Of a stretch of DNA of 64,000 bases, positions 1 through 11,567 are shown piece after piece. Both the position numbers and the translations under genes were made by a program. The stretch's first letter is position 1. Every line of letters begins with the position of its first letter. The stretch is from Laetiporus sulphureus 93-53 (Eukaryota; Basidiomycota; Agaricomycetes; Polyporales; Laetiporaceae): positions 535,392-599,391 of the forward strand of contig NW_024468517.1 in NCBI RefSeq assembly GCF_001632365.1. The letters run 5' to 3'. The notes under the pieces are model-generated. The model had not been told where the DNA came from. It did not search any database and saw only the letters and a program-made list of their open reading frames with translations.

Positions 1-143
1 CTTCCGCAGCTCGACGCTTCCCTGTCTATAGTCCTTCATGCGCATTGACGCTTCCCATCACTAAGAGTATTTTGTACAATTGACTCCTCTCGAGGCTGGG
101 CATCCTCCGCTTATAAGCAACTAACGACCATTGTCTCAGCAAG

Positions 144-1565
144 ATGTCTATCCCTCTTCCGTCTCCAGAGTCTCTCGCTCACCGAGCCCAGATCTCCTCT
201 CTCGTATCTTCCCTCCGGCCGACGCGGTTGCGCACGTCTGTTTTCAATCTAGCAGCTCACCGCATTCCCACCCTATGGACTCTGTATCGGAAACTTCTGA
301 GAGACTCTCCGACTGGGGAGGTGCGGTACGTCATGGAAAACGCTCCAAGGTGGTTTTTGATTGAGAGGACCTAAGGCAGATGGAGGGTCAAGGAAATGTT
401 TCATCGTGACAAGTCCATGCGTAAAGCAGTGGATGTAAAGGAGAGGCTTATCATGTATCACAAGGTGTGTGGTATATGGGACTGTCATTTTCGACGTCGT
501 TGCTAATACGCCTGCTATTCATAGTGGGCAGACATGTTCACGCGTGCAAAGCAAGGCGACGCGCGATCACAAGCCGTTCTGCAGCGATACAGCAGATTGC
601 TCGTCGCACATGAGAACAATCGACGCATGCGGCGGTACATTCTCGAAGATATCGTAAGTGTGCCCCACACCGTTGCCTCTAAATTATCGCTGCTGACTGC
701 GTCACAGGCATGGCGGAACAGACTACGAAATCGTACCATCTTGACCGGATCGTACATGCGACCCACTTGGTACAATGGACCGCTACCACGGATGAAGCCG
801 CTACCAGATCATGCGAGAGAGCTTATCAGAACGCGGCGTCAGCGACGAGAGCATCGTGTGGAGGAATATGCTAAGCTGAGCTCTCTCAAAGAGGACCTCG
901 AAAGGGAAAACGAATTTGAGGTTGCTCTATTGAAGATCGCAAACAAGCAGCGTGTTCCATTTGAGGGTGCTTTCGTGAGAAATATGGAAGAGTGGAGTAC
1001 GTCGTTCACCGCTTCATCTTGAGCCTCGAGCTCAAGGTCCATTGTTTCACTAGAACAACCTATCGTGGAGAGGCTAGACGAAATCAACGAGACTTTCAAG
1101 CGCGACAATGAGCGCGCCGCTCGGCCATTTCCTCCGGAGATGCTAGCTCAGATTAAGGCTGCCAGAATAGAGAAAATCGCGAACAAGACACGCGAACTCG
1201 AGCGAGAGAGACGAGGAGAGATGACGCGCAGAGCGCTGGAGAGAAAGCGGAAGGGTCCTCCTGCACACATCCTTGCCACGATGACGGAGAAGGAGAGACG
1301 CATGGACAAAATTTCGCGGAGCGTGAGCGAAGTCGGATACGTTGCAAAGGTGAAGAAGATGCTGGGGCACAAGCTGAAGAACCCGGACGCATGGAAGGTG
1401 GAGATTGGGCGGGAGGAAGACAGAGAGAGGTTGGACAAGATGTTGCGGGAGATCGAGGCGGAGAACACACGGAGACGTGCGCGGGCTGATGCGGAAGAAG
1501 AAAGGTCGGTCTCGCCAGATGGCTCGGTGCTTCCATTACGGGAGCAAGGCGGCAGTAGTGCCTGA
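144..1565 (+). CDS. LYR-motif (Complex1_LYR-like) protein, probably mitochondrial
   Basis: Five exons: 144-325, 380-464, 525-653, 708-996 and 1054-1565, all with GT-AG introns of 54-60 nt. Joined they give an open frame of 398 residues. The N-terminus has the family signature, an LYR tripeptide at residues 47-49 in the context TLWTLYRKLLR. LYR proteins are small helical adaptors that bind mitochondrial acyl carrier protein and help assemble respiratory complexes or deliver Fe-S clusters. This one is longer than the classical 80-120 residues: after the LYR region comes an Arg/Glu-rich, probably helical tail of about 300 residues. The extended form resembles fungal proteins annotated as LYR motif, Cup1-like N-terminal. 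The start at 144 was chosen because its frame contains the LYR box and splices cleanly. Mitochondrial location is inferred from the family only. Confidence 0.82.
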
Positions 1566-2145
1566 TACAGGTCGTGAACTTGTACCCGTCGGGTTGTTCT
1601 GACTCTACGTGAGACCGACTATTTTACCCGACGTCCTTCGGGAGCGCAATGTCTGCGATGGTTCCACGCGGTCGCGCATCCCCGCATGCCAAGTATGCTC
1701 TCGAGCGCTGATGCTGGGCTTCTGCGTGAGGCTCTGGCAACTGTCTAGATAGTGGCGAGCTACTACGGACATCTATTCATTCGTATTATTAAACTCATTG
1801 ATGGAACACTCTGACTCAAGCGAGGGCAAATGTGCGATCTATGCGAGTCGGGATTTGCCAAATATAGCATCTGCGATCACAGGGTGTCCGCGCTGCATTT
1901 GGCGCTTGACCTTGTCTCGACTTTCGACACGCGTACTTTGATGCATACACTGATGGCATGTATGGCCAAACTGACTCGCTATGTGAACGACGCTGTTTTA
2001 GGATGCGCTTAGCGTATTGTGGTGGTGACCGATGGCCGCATGCTCGAGTTGCATATAAAGGCGGTCACTATGTCGCACTCAGGGCACCGTTCGTCGGCCA
2101 GACTTTCAAATCTCATATACTCCTCATTCACATCGTGGTTCGACT
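1566..2145. other. Intergenic region with promoter of the ankyrin gene
   Basis: About 580 bases between the LYR gene and the ankyrin gene. The short ORFs here have no convincing coding character. The right part holds a TATA-like box (listed separately) and a pyrimidine-rich stretch before the next ATG. Confidence 0.6.
2053..2060 (+). promoter_or_regulatory. TATA-like box of the ankyrin gene
   Basis: The sequence TATAAAGG lies about 90 bases upstream of the ATG at 2146, a usual spacing for a fungal core promoter. Assigned from motif and position only. Confidence 0.4.
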
Positions 2146-5100
2146 ATGTCCCAGACTCCTGGGACTGAAGCATTCTTGTCGCGCATCGCTCAAATAGCGC
2201 CTGGCCCAACGGCGTTCGATGCGATCTCAGAGGCACTCAAGCCGTCGCTCGACGACGAGGCGGCGTTGCGCAAGCTGTTTGCGACCGACAAGAACAATGG
2301 ACGCCTATCGGACCCTCACGTCGGGCTTATTGATGTGTTCAACGCTCCAGCAAGCATCAGGACCACCAGAGCCAGAGTGGTGAAAGACGACGATGGTCTA
2401 AAGAGCAAGTTCGTGATGCCGTTATCAGACGATCATCGCCGCAAGGATGGCACGCCCTCGATGGTGCAAAGCTTGGATGATTTCAAGAAGAATTGGGCGA
2501 TCTTCGCGGAGGGATTCCTCTCACAATTGACAGACTGGAACAATGTGATCGCGGCCGGAGGCTCTGTCAAGCATGTCTGAATCCGTTGCCTGAGTTGGCG
2601 AAGGTATCCAAGAGAGCATTTCGCAAATACTTTCACAATAATGCATATCCTACGTCTGACGTCGATCTCTTCTTATATGGAATGACTACTGCGCAAGCCG
2701 AGGTCAAGATCAATGCCATTTACGAGGCCGTCCGCGATTCGGTCCCCTGGGATGTGACGTGCGTCAGGACGAAGCACACAGTGTCGATCCATTCGCAGTA
2801 CCCGTATCGCTCCGTGCAAATTGTCCTGCGCTTGTATGCGTCGCCCGCAGAGGTCCTCGCCGGGTTCGACGTTGACTCGCCATGCTGCGCATACGACGGA
2901 GAGCGCGTTTGGGCCAGTCCGCGTGCGATCGCTGCGATGATGCGCCAGTGCAACACCGTTGACGTGACGCGCAGGTCACCTTCGTACGAAGTGCGCCTCG
3001 CGAAGTACTCGCTCCGCGACTTTGAAGTGTACGTGCCTACGCTCAAGCGCGAGGATATCGACCCAACGGTGCGAATTCAGGCCTCGCTTGACCATCGGAT
3101 GATGCTCACGTTATTGTAGATCTTTGAGCGGTCTATCGCGCGCATACAAGGCCTCGCGCGCCTCCTTGTGCTGGAAAGGCTTACTAGCGCTGAACAGCGG
3201 CAGAATTATCTCATTGATCGCAGAAGGCTGCGTGGCCGCCCCGACTCCGAGCGGATGTACCAGCGCAACAAGAAGAAGAAGTACAAGGGCGATCTCAAGG
3301 CCGCCACTGACTTCAGTGAATTGGAGATGAACGACTACGACGTCGTGTCGCTGCATATACCCTACGGGCCTGGCTGGGATGCGCGGCGTATCGAGAGGCT
3401 CATTTACCAAACTGTGAGTATTTTGCTGAGCGACTGGTGCTTTCCTCAGCTGACCTTTCGTCGGTGGCCAGGATCTCGGAATGAACTGTGAGTCTTCGCA
3501 TACATCCATTCATGTGACATGACCGATGCAACGTCTCCCGATATAGCTCCTTTCAATCCCAAGAACGAAGGCAGACGTCTGCATCGGCACCCGGCGTTCT
3601 TCGGCACGATGGAAGAGTGCCTTGAGGATTGCTGTGAGGTACGATCAGGCTTAATCGAACGTGCTCTCAAGCTGATATAATTTCTGGCTAGTATTGTCCC
3701 GAGCCGAAGGGCGAAGAGGAATGCAAACTACAGGAGGAGGAAGACAAGAGCTACATCAGGGGACGAATCCAGTAAGTCGTAGGTGTCTCGATGATGACGT
3801 CTGCTTATACCGCTGGTGTCACCGTAGTTTCATCGAAGAAGATCCCGGACGTCAAAGTATCTCGGGCAGCTTCAACCCGATCGACGATGGTGAGTGGGCT
3901 GAGCAGGCGTACATGGGCGCGACAGAGAAACTTTTCCGCGCAATCGCTACCAACGACCGAGCCGCCGTGGCGCAGCTCATGCAGCAAGAAGGCTTTGAGA
4001 TCGATCGCCGAGACTATGTCGGCCGGACGCCTCTCCAGATGGCTATCCTTTGCAAGGCCGTGGATATTGCCAGCGACCTAATCGATGCTGGTGCGCGGAT
4101 GACGGCTCGTCTGGTCGATGGCCGAACCGCTCTCCACCTGGCGGCTCAGCTCAACCTCCCGGACGTGGTGCGCAAGCTGCTCGATCGCGCTGAGATTAGT
4201 GCGGAGAAGGCGAGGGAGGCCGAGGAAGAGGCGAAGCGCACCGCGGACGAAAAGAAAGATGACAGCAAGATGGACGTTGACGACGAGGAGGACATTGAAG
4301 AGAACAACAGCGAAGACGACTGGTCATCTGAGATGGATGAGGAGGAAAACCAAGAGAAGCAAATGAAGTCGAAGAAGGCCGAGGAGAAGGTTCCCGTGAA
4401 CGATGATGGCATCCCGGACGAGAAAGACGAACCGGACATCTTTGACCTCAATGTACCTGATTGGGACCTTGCCTTGACGCCACTGCAATATGCGATAATT
4501 TTCGGGTCTATAAAAGTTGTCGACCAGCTCATCGCTGCAGGCGCCGACGTCCGATTGGTCACCAAAGCAGAAGGCTATGACATTCCAGACATCCGCCAGC
4601 TTACCGCCACTGTGTTAGACGAGAACAACGAGACAGCCAAGGAGATCGCCAAAAAGCTCTTCGCCGCGGGCGCGGTATCCTCTGAGGCTGACGAAGACTT
4701 ATTCACTATACTGCACAAGATAGTGTGCTCCGGTAACACTGAGCTCGTTCGCGCTTTCTTGCAGTATGAACCAAACGCAAAAGCGGTTGTCAACACGCCG
4801 GCGTTCGGACGGTATTGGAACATAGCCGTCTATCCTATCATGTCTGCCATCACACAAGGGTCGTACTCCATCTTCGCGCTTCTGCTTGCATATGGCGCCA
4901 AGCTCAACGTTACAGAGGAAGAATTCAGTCGGTTTTTGGAACTCAGGTTTGTGCGGTCGCTATGCCTTGGTATGTGCGTGAGTTTTGCTCACCAACGTCT
5001 GTAGGAAACATCACAAGAACCACATGGGCGACCAGAACCCTCTGCATTTTGTCGCGATGCCAGTGGAATCTGTTCTCGGGCGTCAGGACGACTCGCTGGA

Positions 5101-8056
5101 ATGGCTTGCTCTCGTCATGGCACTGGGTGCTGCAGTCAGCCTTCCGACGAGAGATGCAGCTCAGAACACCAAGAACTCATGGGCTGCCGATCGTCGCATC
5201 ACCCTGATCGACTGGGTGCGTTGCGCCATCCGCGCGATCGAGGACCAGTTGCAGCACCTCGAGAAGCGTGCAGAGTCTGTTGCATCGGACGAGCTGGACA
5301 AATGGGCATCAACACTTGGCTGGAAAGCTGAAGTTGGCAAGATCGTACGGCAGTTCAGAGCGCAACAGGAATGCGCGACTTTGCAAAAGCCAGACCCGGT
5401 GGCGGATAAGGAGCGCCTGCGCAGGGCGAAGGAGTATTTCGGAGCAGTTGAGGATCTCATGGTCTCACACGGTGCGAAGACGTGGGATGAGCTCTATCCT
5501 GACAATAAGGCTGGCTTGGGGGCCAGAGACTATTTCAATAACAACTCCTCGTACATTCTCCACGTGCAGAACTCGTCAGACCTTCACTACGAACGCAGGC
5601 AAGGAACGTGGCAAACCACCGCAGTCCTTACTCACTTGACGGCGCGCTACGACGAGCTGTTCGAGGCGTGCGCGAATGGCGACAATGCGAAGGTCCAGAA
5701 GCTGTGTCTTCCCAAGCAGGGCAACAAGTCGCAAGAACAGCCGCTGCAGATTGTGGCACAGCTGACAAACACGTGGATGAGTGAGTACGAATGCGCGTGG
5801 ACTGTCGATGATGCTGACATTGCCTTTCAGTCTGTAACCCGTTGTCTTTGGCTGTGGCAGGACATCATTGGGTTACTGCCAGGCTCATTCTGGCTATTGC
5901 CGCTGCACAACATCATCCTGAAATAGACAAGGCGGGAAAATTCCAAACACGTAACATTGTGCTAGGTGAGAAGCACTCCCCGTCACAGTAGGGTCTTGCT
6001 GAATGAATCCATAGATGATGAGGAAGATAATGCCTCGGATGAGAATGAAGGCGATGAAGATGAGATGGACACGGAAGAACCCATGAATTTCATCGACATC
6101 GCGAAACGCTCTTCTGAGGTGCAGACGACAGCGACGCCGGCGAACCTCTTGCATGATTCAAGTATCAGCTGGCTTTGCGATGACGATGGTAAGGAAGGGT
6201 ACAAGCAAGGGAGCATCCTATTCCGTGCCGTCGATGAGAACGATTTCGAGGCGTTCGTGCAGATTGCCGACCTGTATGGCAGCCTGCCAAAGTCGCAGCC
6301 GCTTCCGGAGGCAACGCTCGTCTGGTTGTTGGAGCGTGACCGGCCGGAAATGCTTGACGAGTTCATCCGGCGCACGGGCCAGGGCATCGACATCGAGAAG
6401 GAAGAGGAGAAGGTGGACGAGCCGGGGACTGCTGCGATGCACAAGAAGAGCCCGAGCTCGAAGATGTACCTCGGTTTGAATGTGCATGGGAAGAAGCGCA
6501 AGGATCTCGCGGAGAAGGTAGACCCGAATGCTGTGCCGCAGACGGAGAGCTTCGTGCCGCCGGTGGTATGGCTTGCGGCGAGGTACGATGCGCAGGGCGT
6601 CATGCAGTATTTGGCGGGCGAGCGAGCGCTCGCCGCGTATAAGTACTATGCGGCAACACATAGTGACGAGCGTGCGCGATTCATTCGCCGGGCTCACGAT
6701 CTGGCGGCAGTTCTTCCGCAGTGGTTCGGATGGTCGACGAATGTGCTGAACGAGTCGGCGATGACCGCAGCGGTGATCGGCAAGAGCCTCGAGGCACTCA
6801 AGATGTTGCTCTCTCTTCGACCTAAGCCAATGCAGCAGGCTTTGTCTCTCAGGTATGTCGGCTGTGATCCCTGTATGGAGGACTGGTCTGATGACTTGAG
6901 TATAGGGTCCATTACCGCGGCTACAGCCACCTCCTCGTCGCCGCGAAATATGGCGTCAAGCCCGAGCTCTTCGACTGGCTGGTGGAGAAGGGACTGTCAC
7001 CGTTAGACGTGGACATGGGCAGGTGCGATTCCTTGTGCATTTTTACGCGATGTATTGTAATCTCCGCTCTGCAGGTCCAATCTGCTGCATGTGTTGTGTG
7101 AAGGACAGACTGAACATCACTTCAAGTTGTTGCAGCATGTTCTGGAGAGATTGTCGCAGGATGAGCTCGAACGTTTGCTCTTGCAGACCACTAAGAGTGG
7201 TGAGGATACGGTAAGCCCGGTGGTTGTTTTGTCCAACCGCCTGTTTCTCATGCCGGTCGCATAGCCATTGCACGTGGCCAGCAAATTCCACCGGCTTGAC
7301 ATCGTGCAGCTCTTGCTCGAAGGCAACACTCGTGCTATCACAATGCGCAATGTCGAAGGGTCGACCGTGCTGCACATTGCCATCAAGAACGGTAATGCGA
7401 AGATCGCCGAGCTACTGCTCGGTGCAGCACCGGCGGAGGCACTCTACATGGAGGATAGCGTCGGAAACACGCCGCTCGAGACGGCGATCCAGCGCGATTT
7501 GCTACGCCGGGTTCGGCAAGACTTCCCGTGCAAGATCAGGATGCCCGACCCGCTGCGCCAGGGTCTGCAGGAATATACCGGCCGCAGGAGCTTTGACGTT
7601 GCGTTCCATGAGGCCGAGATACCTCGTTTGAAGGCAACTGTCGATGGGCTACTCAACGAGGGCCGTCTGAGGGCGGGCTCGAAGCTGGCCACGGAACTGA
7701 TGGCTTTCACGGAGGGCATTGAGAAGAAACTCGAGCAAGAGAAGAAGGAAAGATCATCACAGGATAGCGATGATTCTGAGAGCGCGAATTCGCAGTGGCA
7801 GCCCGAGAAGGATGATGATGATCCCTCGAAGACGCTGGAGTGCCTCAAGAAGGCTATGGCTGAGCATTCTGCGGCACAAGCGCGGCTGCTTGTCCACCTG
7901 TCGGACGTGCAGAGGTCCGTGCAGGACAGTCTTGGAGCGTGGCCGGATCGGAAGAAGAATGTCCAGAAACAGAGCGATGGCTTGGATGGAGAGGTGGAGG
8001 AAGGCGGGCAGGATAAGGCTCAGCGCCGCAGCATATTAGACCACTGGCAGAACTGA
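2146..8056 (+). CDS. Large multi-exon fungal ankyrin-repeat protein, with one apparent frameshift
   Basis: Twelve exons: 2146-3068, 3120-3413, 3472-3487, 3547-3638, 3692-3771, 3828-4946, 5005-5780, 5831-5965, 6015-6852, 6906-7022, 7075-7210 and 7265-8056. The product is about 1770 residues. The first third is a conserved region (YPTSDVDLFLYG; RRSPSYEVRLAKYS; IPYGPGWDARRIE) that I recognise from a widespread uncharacterised fungal ankyrin family. Ankyrin units follow (GRTPLQMAILCKAVDIASDL, GRTALHLAAQLNLPDVVRKL, LTPLQYAIIFGSIKVVDQL), and near the C-terminus there are more (TPLHVASKFHRLDIVQLLL, STVLHIAIKNGNAKIAELLL). An acidic stretch lies around 4260-4420. Ankyrin repeats bind protein partners; the partner is unknown. 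The frame breaks near 2566: upstream reads GGSV, and QACLNPLPELAKVSKRAF continues one base out of register. The exon sum is 5318 nt, one base short of a multiple of three. This is a one-base deletion, an assembly error, or a very short 38-nt intron at 2566-2603. Confidence 0.85.
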
Positions 8057-8409
8057 TGCAGATATTTTTATGGCTTAGAGAGGTAAGCCAGATCGACCGG
8101 CTCATGTTGGATTCATGGGACGAAATATACCATGCATCAATTTATGGCCCTCGCCTGGCCTAATATACGACTTTTTTCCCAGTGAGATATGCCGGCGATC
8201 ACATAGTAAGCGGAGCGACACGATGCTATAATATTGCCTCCCTCAGAAAGGTGCCGTAGACCATGCCAGCACTGACATCAGAATGACGCATCCAATCTTG
8301 GAGCGCAGAGAAATATATCAGAACCCCTTGATATTGTCTTGTCTTGCCATCTCCTCGTTCAGCATATTAATCGTCCTCTCAACTTGTCCATCTTCCGTCA
8401 CGGTTTGGC
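8057..8409. other. Intergenic region
   Basis: About 350 bases between the ankyrin gene and the small gene. AT-richer than the flanking exons. No ORF, repeat or clear motif seen. Confidence 0.5.
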
Positions 8410-8764
8410 ATGGATACGACTCCGTACGACTTCCCGGATATCCGCAAGAAGCTCATCAAGGACGACCAGAAGTTCAAGAAGCAGTACCAGGTTGTTGACC
8501 GGCCTCCTGTGACTGACCACGACATAAACGAGGAGTATCTCCGGGACCCACCAAACGTGAGCGATGATGATGACATGCATGGCGCGAACGTGCACCGTGC
8601 CTGACGAGTGAGAGCAGAACGAGCCCGCAGAGACTACCACAGATTACAAGGCGCGTGGGCTGAAGAGGGGCGCACGGAAGGTGAATACTAAACAAGAGGA
8701 CGTGAGGATCACGAAAGAGTCAGCATTAGGCACGACGGCGAACGAGAGCTCAATCTATCCGTGA
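8410..8764 (+). CDS. Small two-exon hypothetical protein (97 residues)
   Basis: Exon 1 is 8410-8556 and exon 2 is 8618-8764, each exactly 147 nt, joined by a GTGAGC...GCAG intron of 61 nt. Splicing removes a stop at 8602-8604 and extends the product from 64 to 97 residues. The protein is charged and has no membrane segment: it begins MDTTPYDFPDIRKKLIKDDQ and ends in SSIYP. I do not recognise a family. The preserved frame across a well-formed fungal intron is the main support. The tail-to-tail neighbour on the other strand starts 290 bases downstream. Confidence 0.5.
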
Positions 8765-9054
8765 GCAGTTGCTTGGATTGGCCAGGCTGAGGAGGACTTC
8801 ACGCAATGTACGAATAGATGAGTGGGCATACTTAAAACTCTAAATAAAGGACTTTCTTGAGATGCAACTGCTCCTTCGTTTCTTCACGCTCACGATCTGA
8901 AAAGCTACAATGACTTTCTCTCGCAATGATAAATTCAAATACATAAATAAGGTCAGAAATCTTCCTGAGAGAGACATAGTCCGCATGTTCAGGTGGATCC
9001 CAGCGCGCTGATGGTGCTGCATGAGTAGAAGGTCAAATGCTGGTTTCCGAATGC

Positions 9055-11023
9055 TTACATAAAGAATGAAACGAAAGGAGAGTTCTTCATTCGCTCTATT
9101 TGTTTCTCCGCTTCCTTGACGAGGTGCTTTTCAGCTTTGAGTGCCGCTTCTGCGTCCTGAAGTGCTGACTGTATCCGCTGACTTTCAGCCGCGGTGGACT
9201 CCAGTTGCCGATCAAGCTCAGCAATTGCACTCGCTTTCTCCCCTTCTACGCGCTGCACCATAGCCGCCTCTCGCGCAAGTCGCTGCTCAAGGTCTTTGAC
9301 TCTATCCAACGCCTCGCTATGCTCGTCTTTGATACGTTTCAAATTTTGCGTTGATGTCAAGAGTACTGCTTCGAGCCGCGCAACCGTTCGAGACCTGTCG
9401 TCCTTCTCTCTGTGCAACTGGATTTCAAGATCAGCGGCGCGGATGGATAGCTCATCGCGTTCAATGATGCTGGCTTCAAGAACAGCCTCGAGGAGGCGGA
9501 GTCCCTCCTCAGCAACGACGCGGGCAGTATGTTCCTCACGCGTCTCGTCTCTCGAGATCTCGAGGTATACACGGGTCTTCGCATGAGCAGCCTCGAGGTC
9601 CTGCTTCTCCTGGCGACTCGCGTGCAGCTCCTCCTCAGTACGAACGCGGGCTGTACGTTCTCCCGCGCATTCGGCGGTCTTCTCTTGGAGCGTTTGTTCT
9701 TTATGTGACAGTGCTGCTTCCGTTTCTCGCTGCTCCGTCTGTGTCACGCTGAGCATCTCCTCGAGTTTGTTACGGGCGACGCGCTCTGCGTCTAGCTCGC
9801 ATGTAACGTCCTCGAGCTGTATCGTCGTATGCGACAGCACGTCCAGTAAGCCTTGCGTTTCCGACTGAGTGGCAGTCAGCGTCTCTTGGACGCTCGCGAG
9901 AATAGCTCGCGCTGAATCTGCATCGACGAGCCTTGCCTCCAACGCTATTTGCGTGCCTGAGAGAACAGTTTCGAGCTGTTGCTTCTCTTTACGCACCGTA
10001 CGGAGCTCTCGCTCGGCTGCTGCCCGAAGATCGCGCTCAGCAGCAGCCTCTCTGGCCGTCTGCCGGAGCTCCGCCAGCGTCTGAGCGTGCGAGGCTTCGA
10101 GGGAGGTCTTCCCTTCTAGGAGCCGTGCACACCGTCCCTCGAGCTCCTTGTGCGTCGCACGTTCCATATCTGTCTCGGCTATCCTCTTTTCGAGCAATGC
10201 TGCGCTCCGCGTATATGCAGTCTCCAGCTCTTGCTTCTGCGCACGTATGGCATGAAGCTCTTCTTCGGCTGCAGCCCGGGCGTACCGCTCGGCAGCTAGT
10301 TCTGCTTCATTCGAACGTGAGACAGCCTGAGCATCCTGCAGCTGATGCGCTTATATCGTCGGTGAAAGCATATATGGGACAGATTCAGACGCTCACCTCT
10401 TTTCGTGCAGCTGCCAGCGCGTTCTGCAGCTCGTGAACCCTATGCCGTGTCCTGGAAAGCTCCTCGGATTTCGCCTTCGCAGCCTCGGCGGCTTTCTTGC
10501 GTTCATTGGCCGCCTGCAGTGAGGTCTTTTGAAGCTCGGTTGTTTCTGAAGACAAACGTATCTGTTCTCGTAAAGCCGAGATGGTCTGGTCACGGCTCTC
10601 AATTGCGAGTGCAGCTTCTTGGAGCTGGTGTTTTGTGACAATCGTGTAATGTGAGTGACAGAAGGCGAAGAGAGACGGGGGCGGGACAACCCACCTTGCT
10701 ACGGAGATCGACGATCTCCTGCTCTTTGCCATCGTCCGCGGCGTGCAGACTTACGGACTCCGTGGCCAGTGGAAGGGAAACCATTGAGCTGCTTGGGCTG
10801 TCGGTGATGCCTCGCGTCTCTAAACGTTATCGAATAATGTTCCATATCAGAGGCCAGTTATGGTTGATCATGGCGTGGATGGATACATACCGCGGTCAGG
10901 CAGCATGAGGACCCGCGCTTCACTTGGCTGGCTCTTGAGACTAAGGGTCACGACGCTGGTGCTGGAGCGCCTCAAGCCGGGAGATGAGCGAGCGGACGTC
11001 ATCGATTGCTTTCGCTTCGACAT
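9055..11023 (-). CDS. Coiled-coil family gene A, N-terminal RSSP-STSVV-LKSQPSEA signature
   Basis: Four exons on the minus strand: 11023-10891 (133 nt), 10819-10695 (125 nt), 10624-10397 (228 nt) and 10341-9055 (1287 nt), giving 590 residues. Residues 10-40 carry the family signature (SSPGLRRSSTSVV, LKSQPSEARVLMLP). Exon 2 begins ETRGITDSPSSSMVSLPL. Exon 3 begins LQEAALAIESRDQ. The last exon is an almost unbroken Glu/Ala/Leu/Arg heptad region with repeated blocks of the type ERxARxxxEEELxxxxxEKQxLE, indicating a long coiled coil. The start was fixed by alignment with paralogues B-F. No CaaX box or membrane helix is seen; the frame ends SPFVSFFM. The stop codon overlaps a good splice donor (GTAAGC, from 9058 downward), so a further C-terminal exon is possible. 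Function unknown. Confidence 0.78.
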
Positions 11024-11567
11024 TGTGGATGCGATGGGGTGGGTATGTCCTGCACGTAATGGGATAGAGGGACGCGGTGGCCGTCGGAAGTACCAATCCG
11101 TGACTATTAAATGATTTTGGGAGCATCTCGACGTACTAATGCACAAATGGGGAGTGCCTGCACCGAACCTCAGACCCGACGCATGGAGAGACTGCACGCC
11201 GCACAGCCAGCATGTGATCTCGGCTCTTCGACCGCGCACCTCTGCAATTTCGCCAGGCCGGATCTCAAGGCGCATCAGCTCGGACACTTGAATATGCAGA
11301 AGACCCAGGAAGTGGCATATAAAGCGTTAGGCGCTCATTTCGTCCAATATTGGCTTCTGCTTAACGTGGGCTTCAATAAGACGGCGGGTACGCAACCTTG
11401 GCATATCACGAGCGCATTTATAAAATTGAACACTGACAGCGAACACTGGATAACAAATAACTTGTCCAACATTTCAACATCCCGGCAGGAAACTTGACCC
11501 AATATGAACCGATGTATAAGTTAAACACAACGGACCTTGAAGCATAACGTTAACCTCGAACCGGGGC
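11024..11567. other. Intergenic region between coiled-coil genes B and A
   Basis: About 540 bases that should hold the promoter of gene A and the 3' end of gene B. A plus-strand ORF at 11111-11497 has no coding-like composition and is not called. Confidence 0.5.

Noticed and set aside
11111..11497. Plus-strand ORF of 128 codons between genes A and B
   Set aside because: Lies in the expected promoter of gene A, has no domain or intron signals and no coding-like composition.
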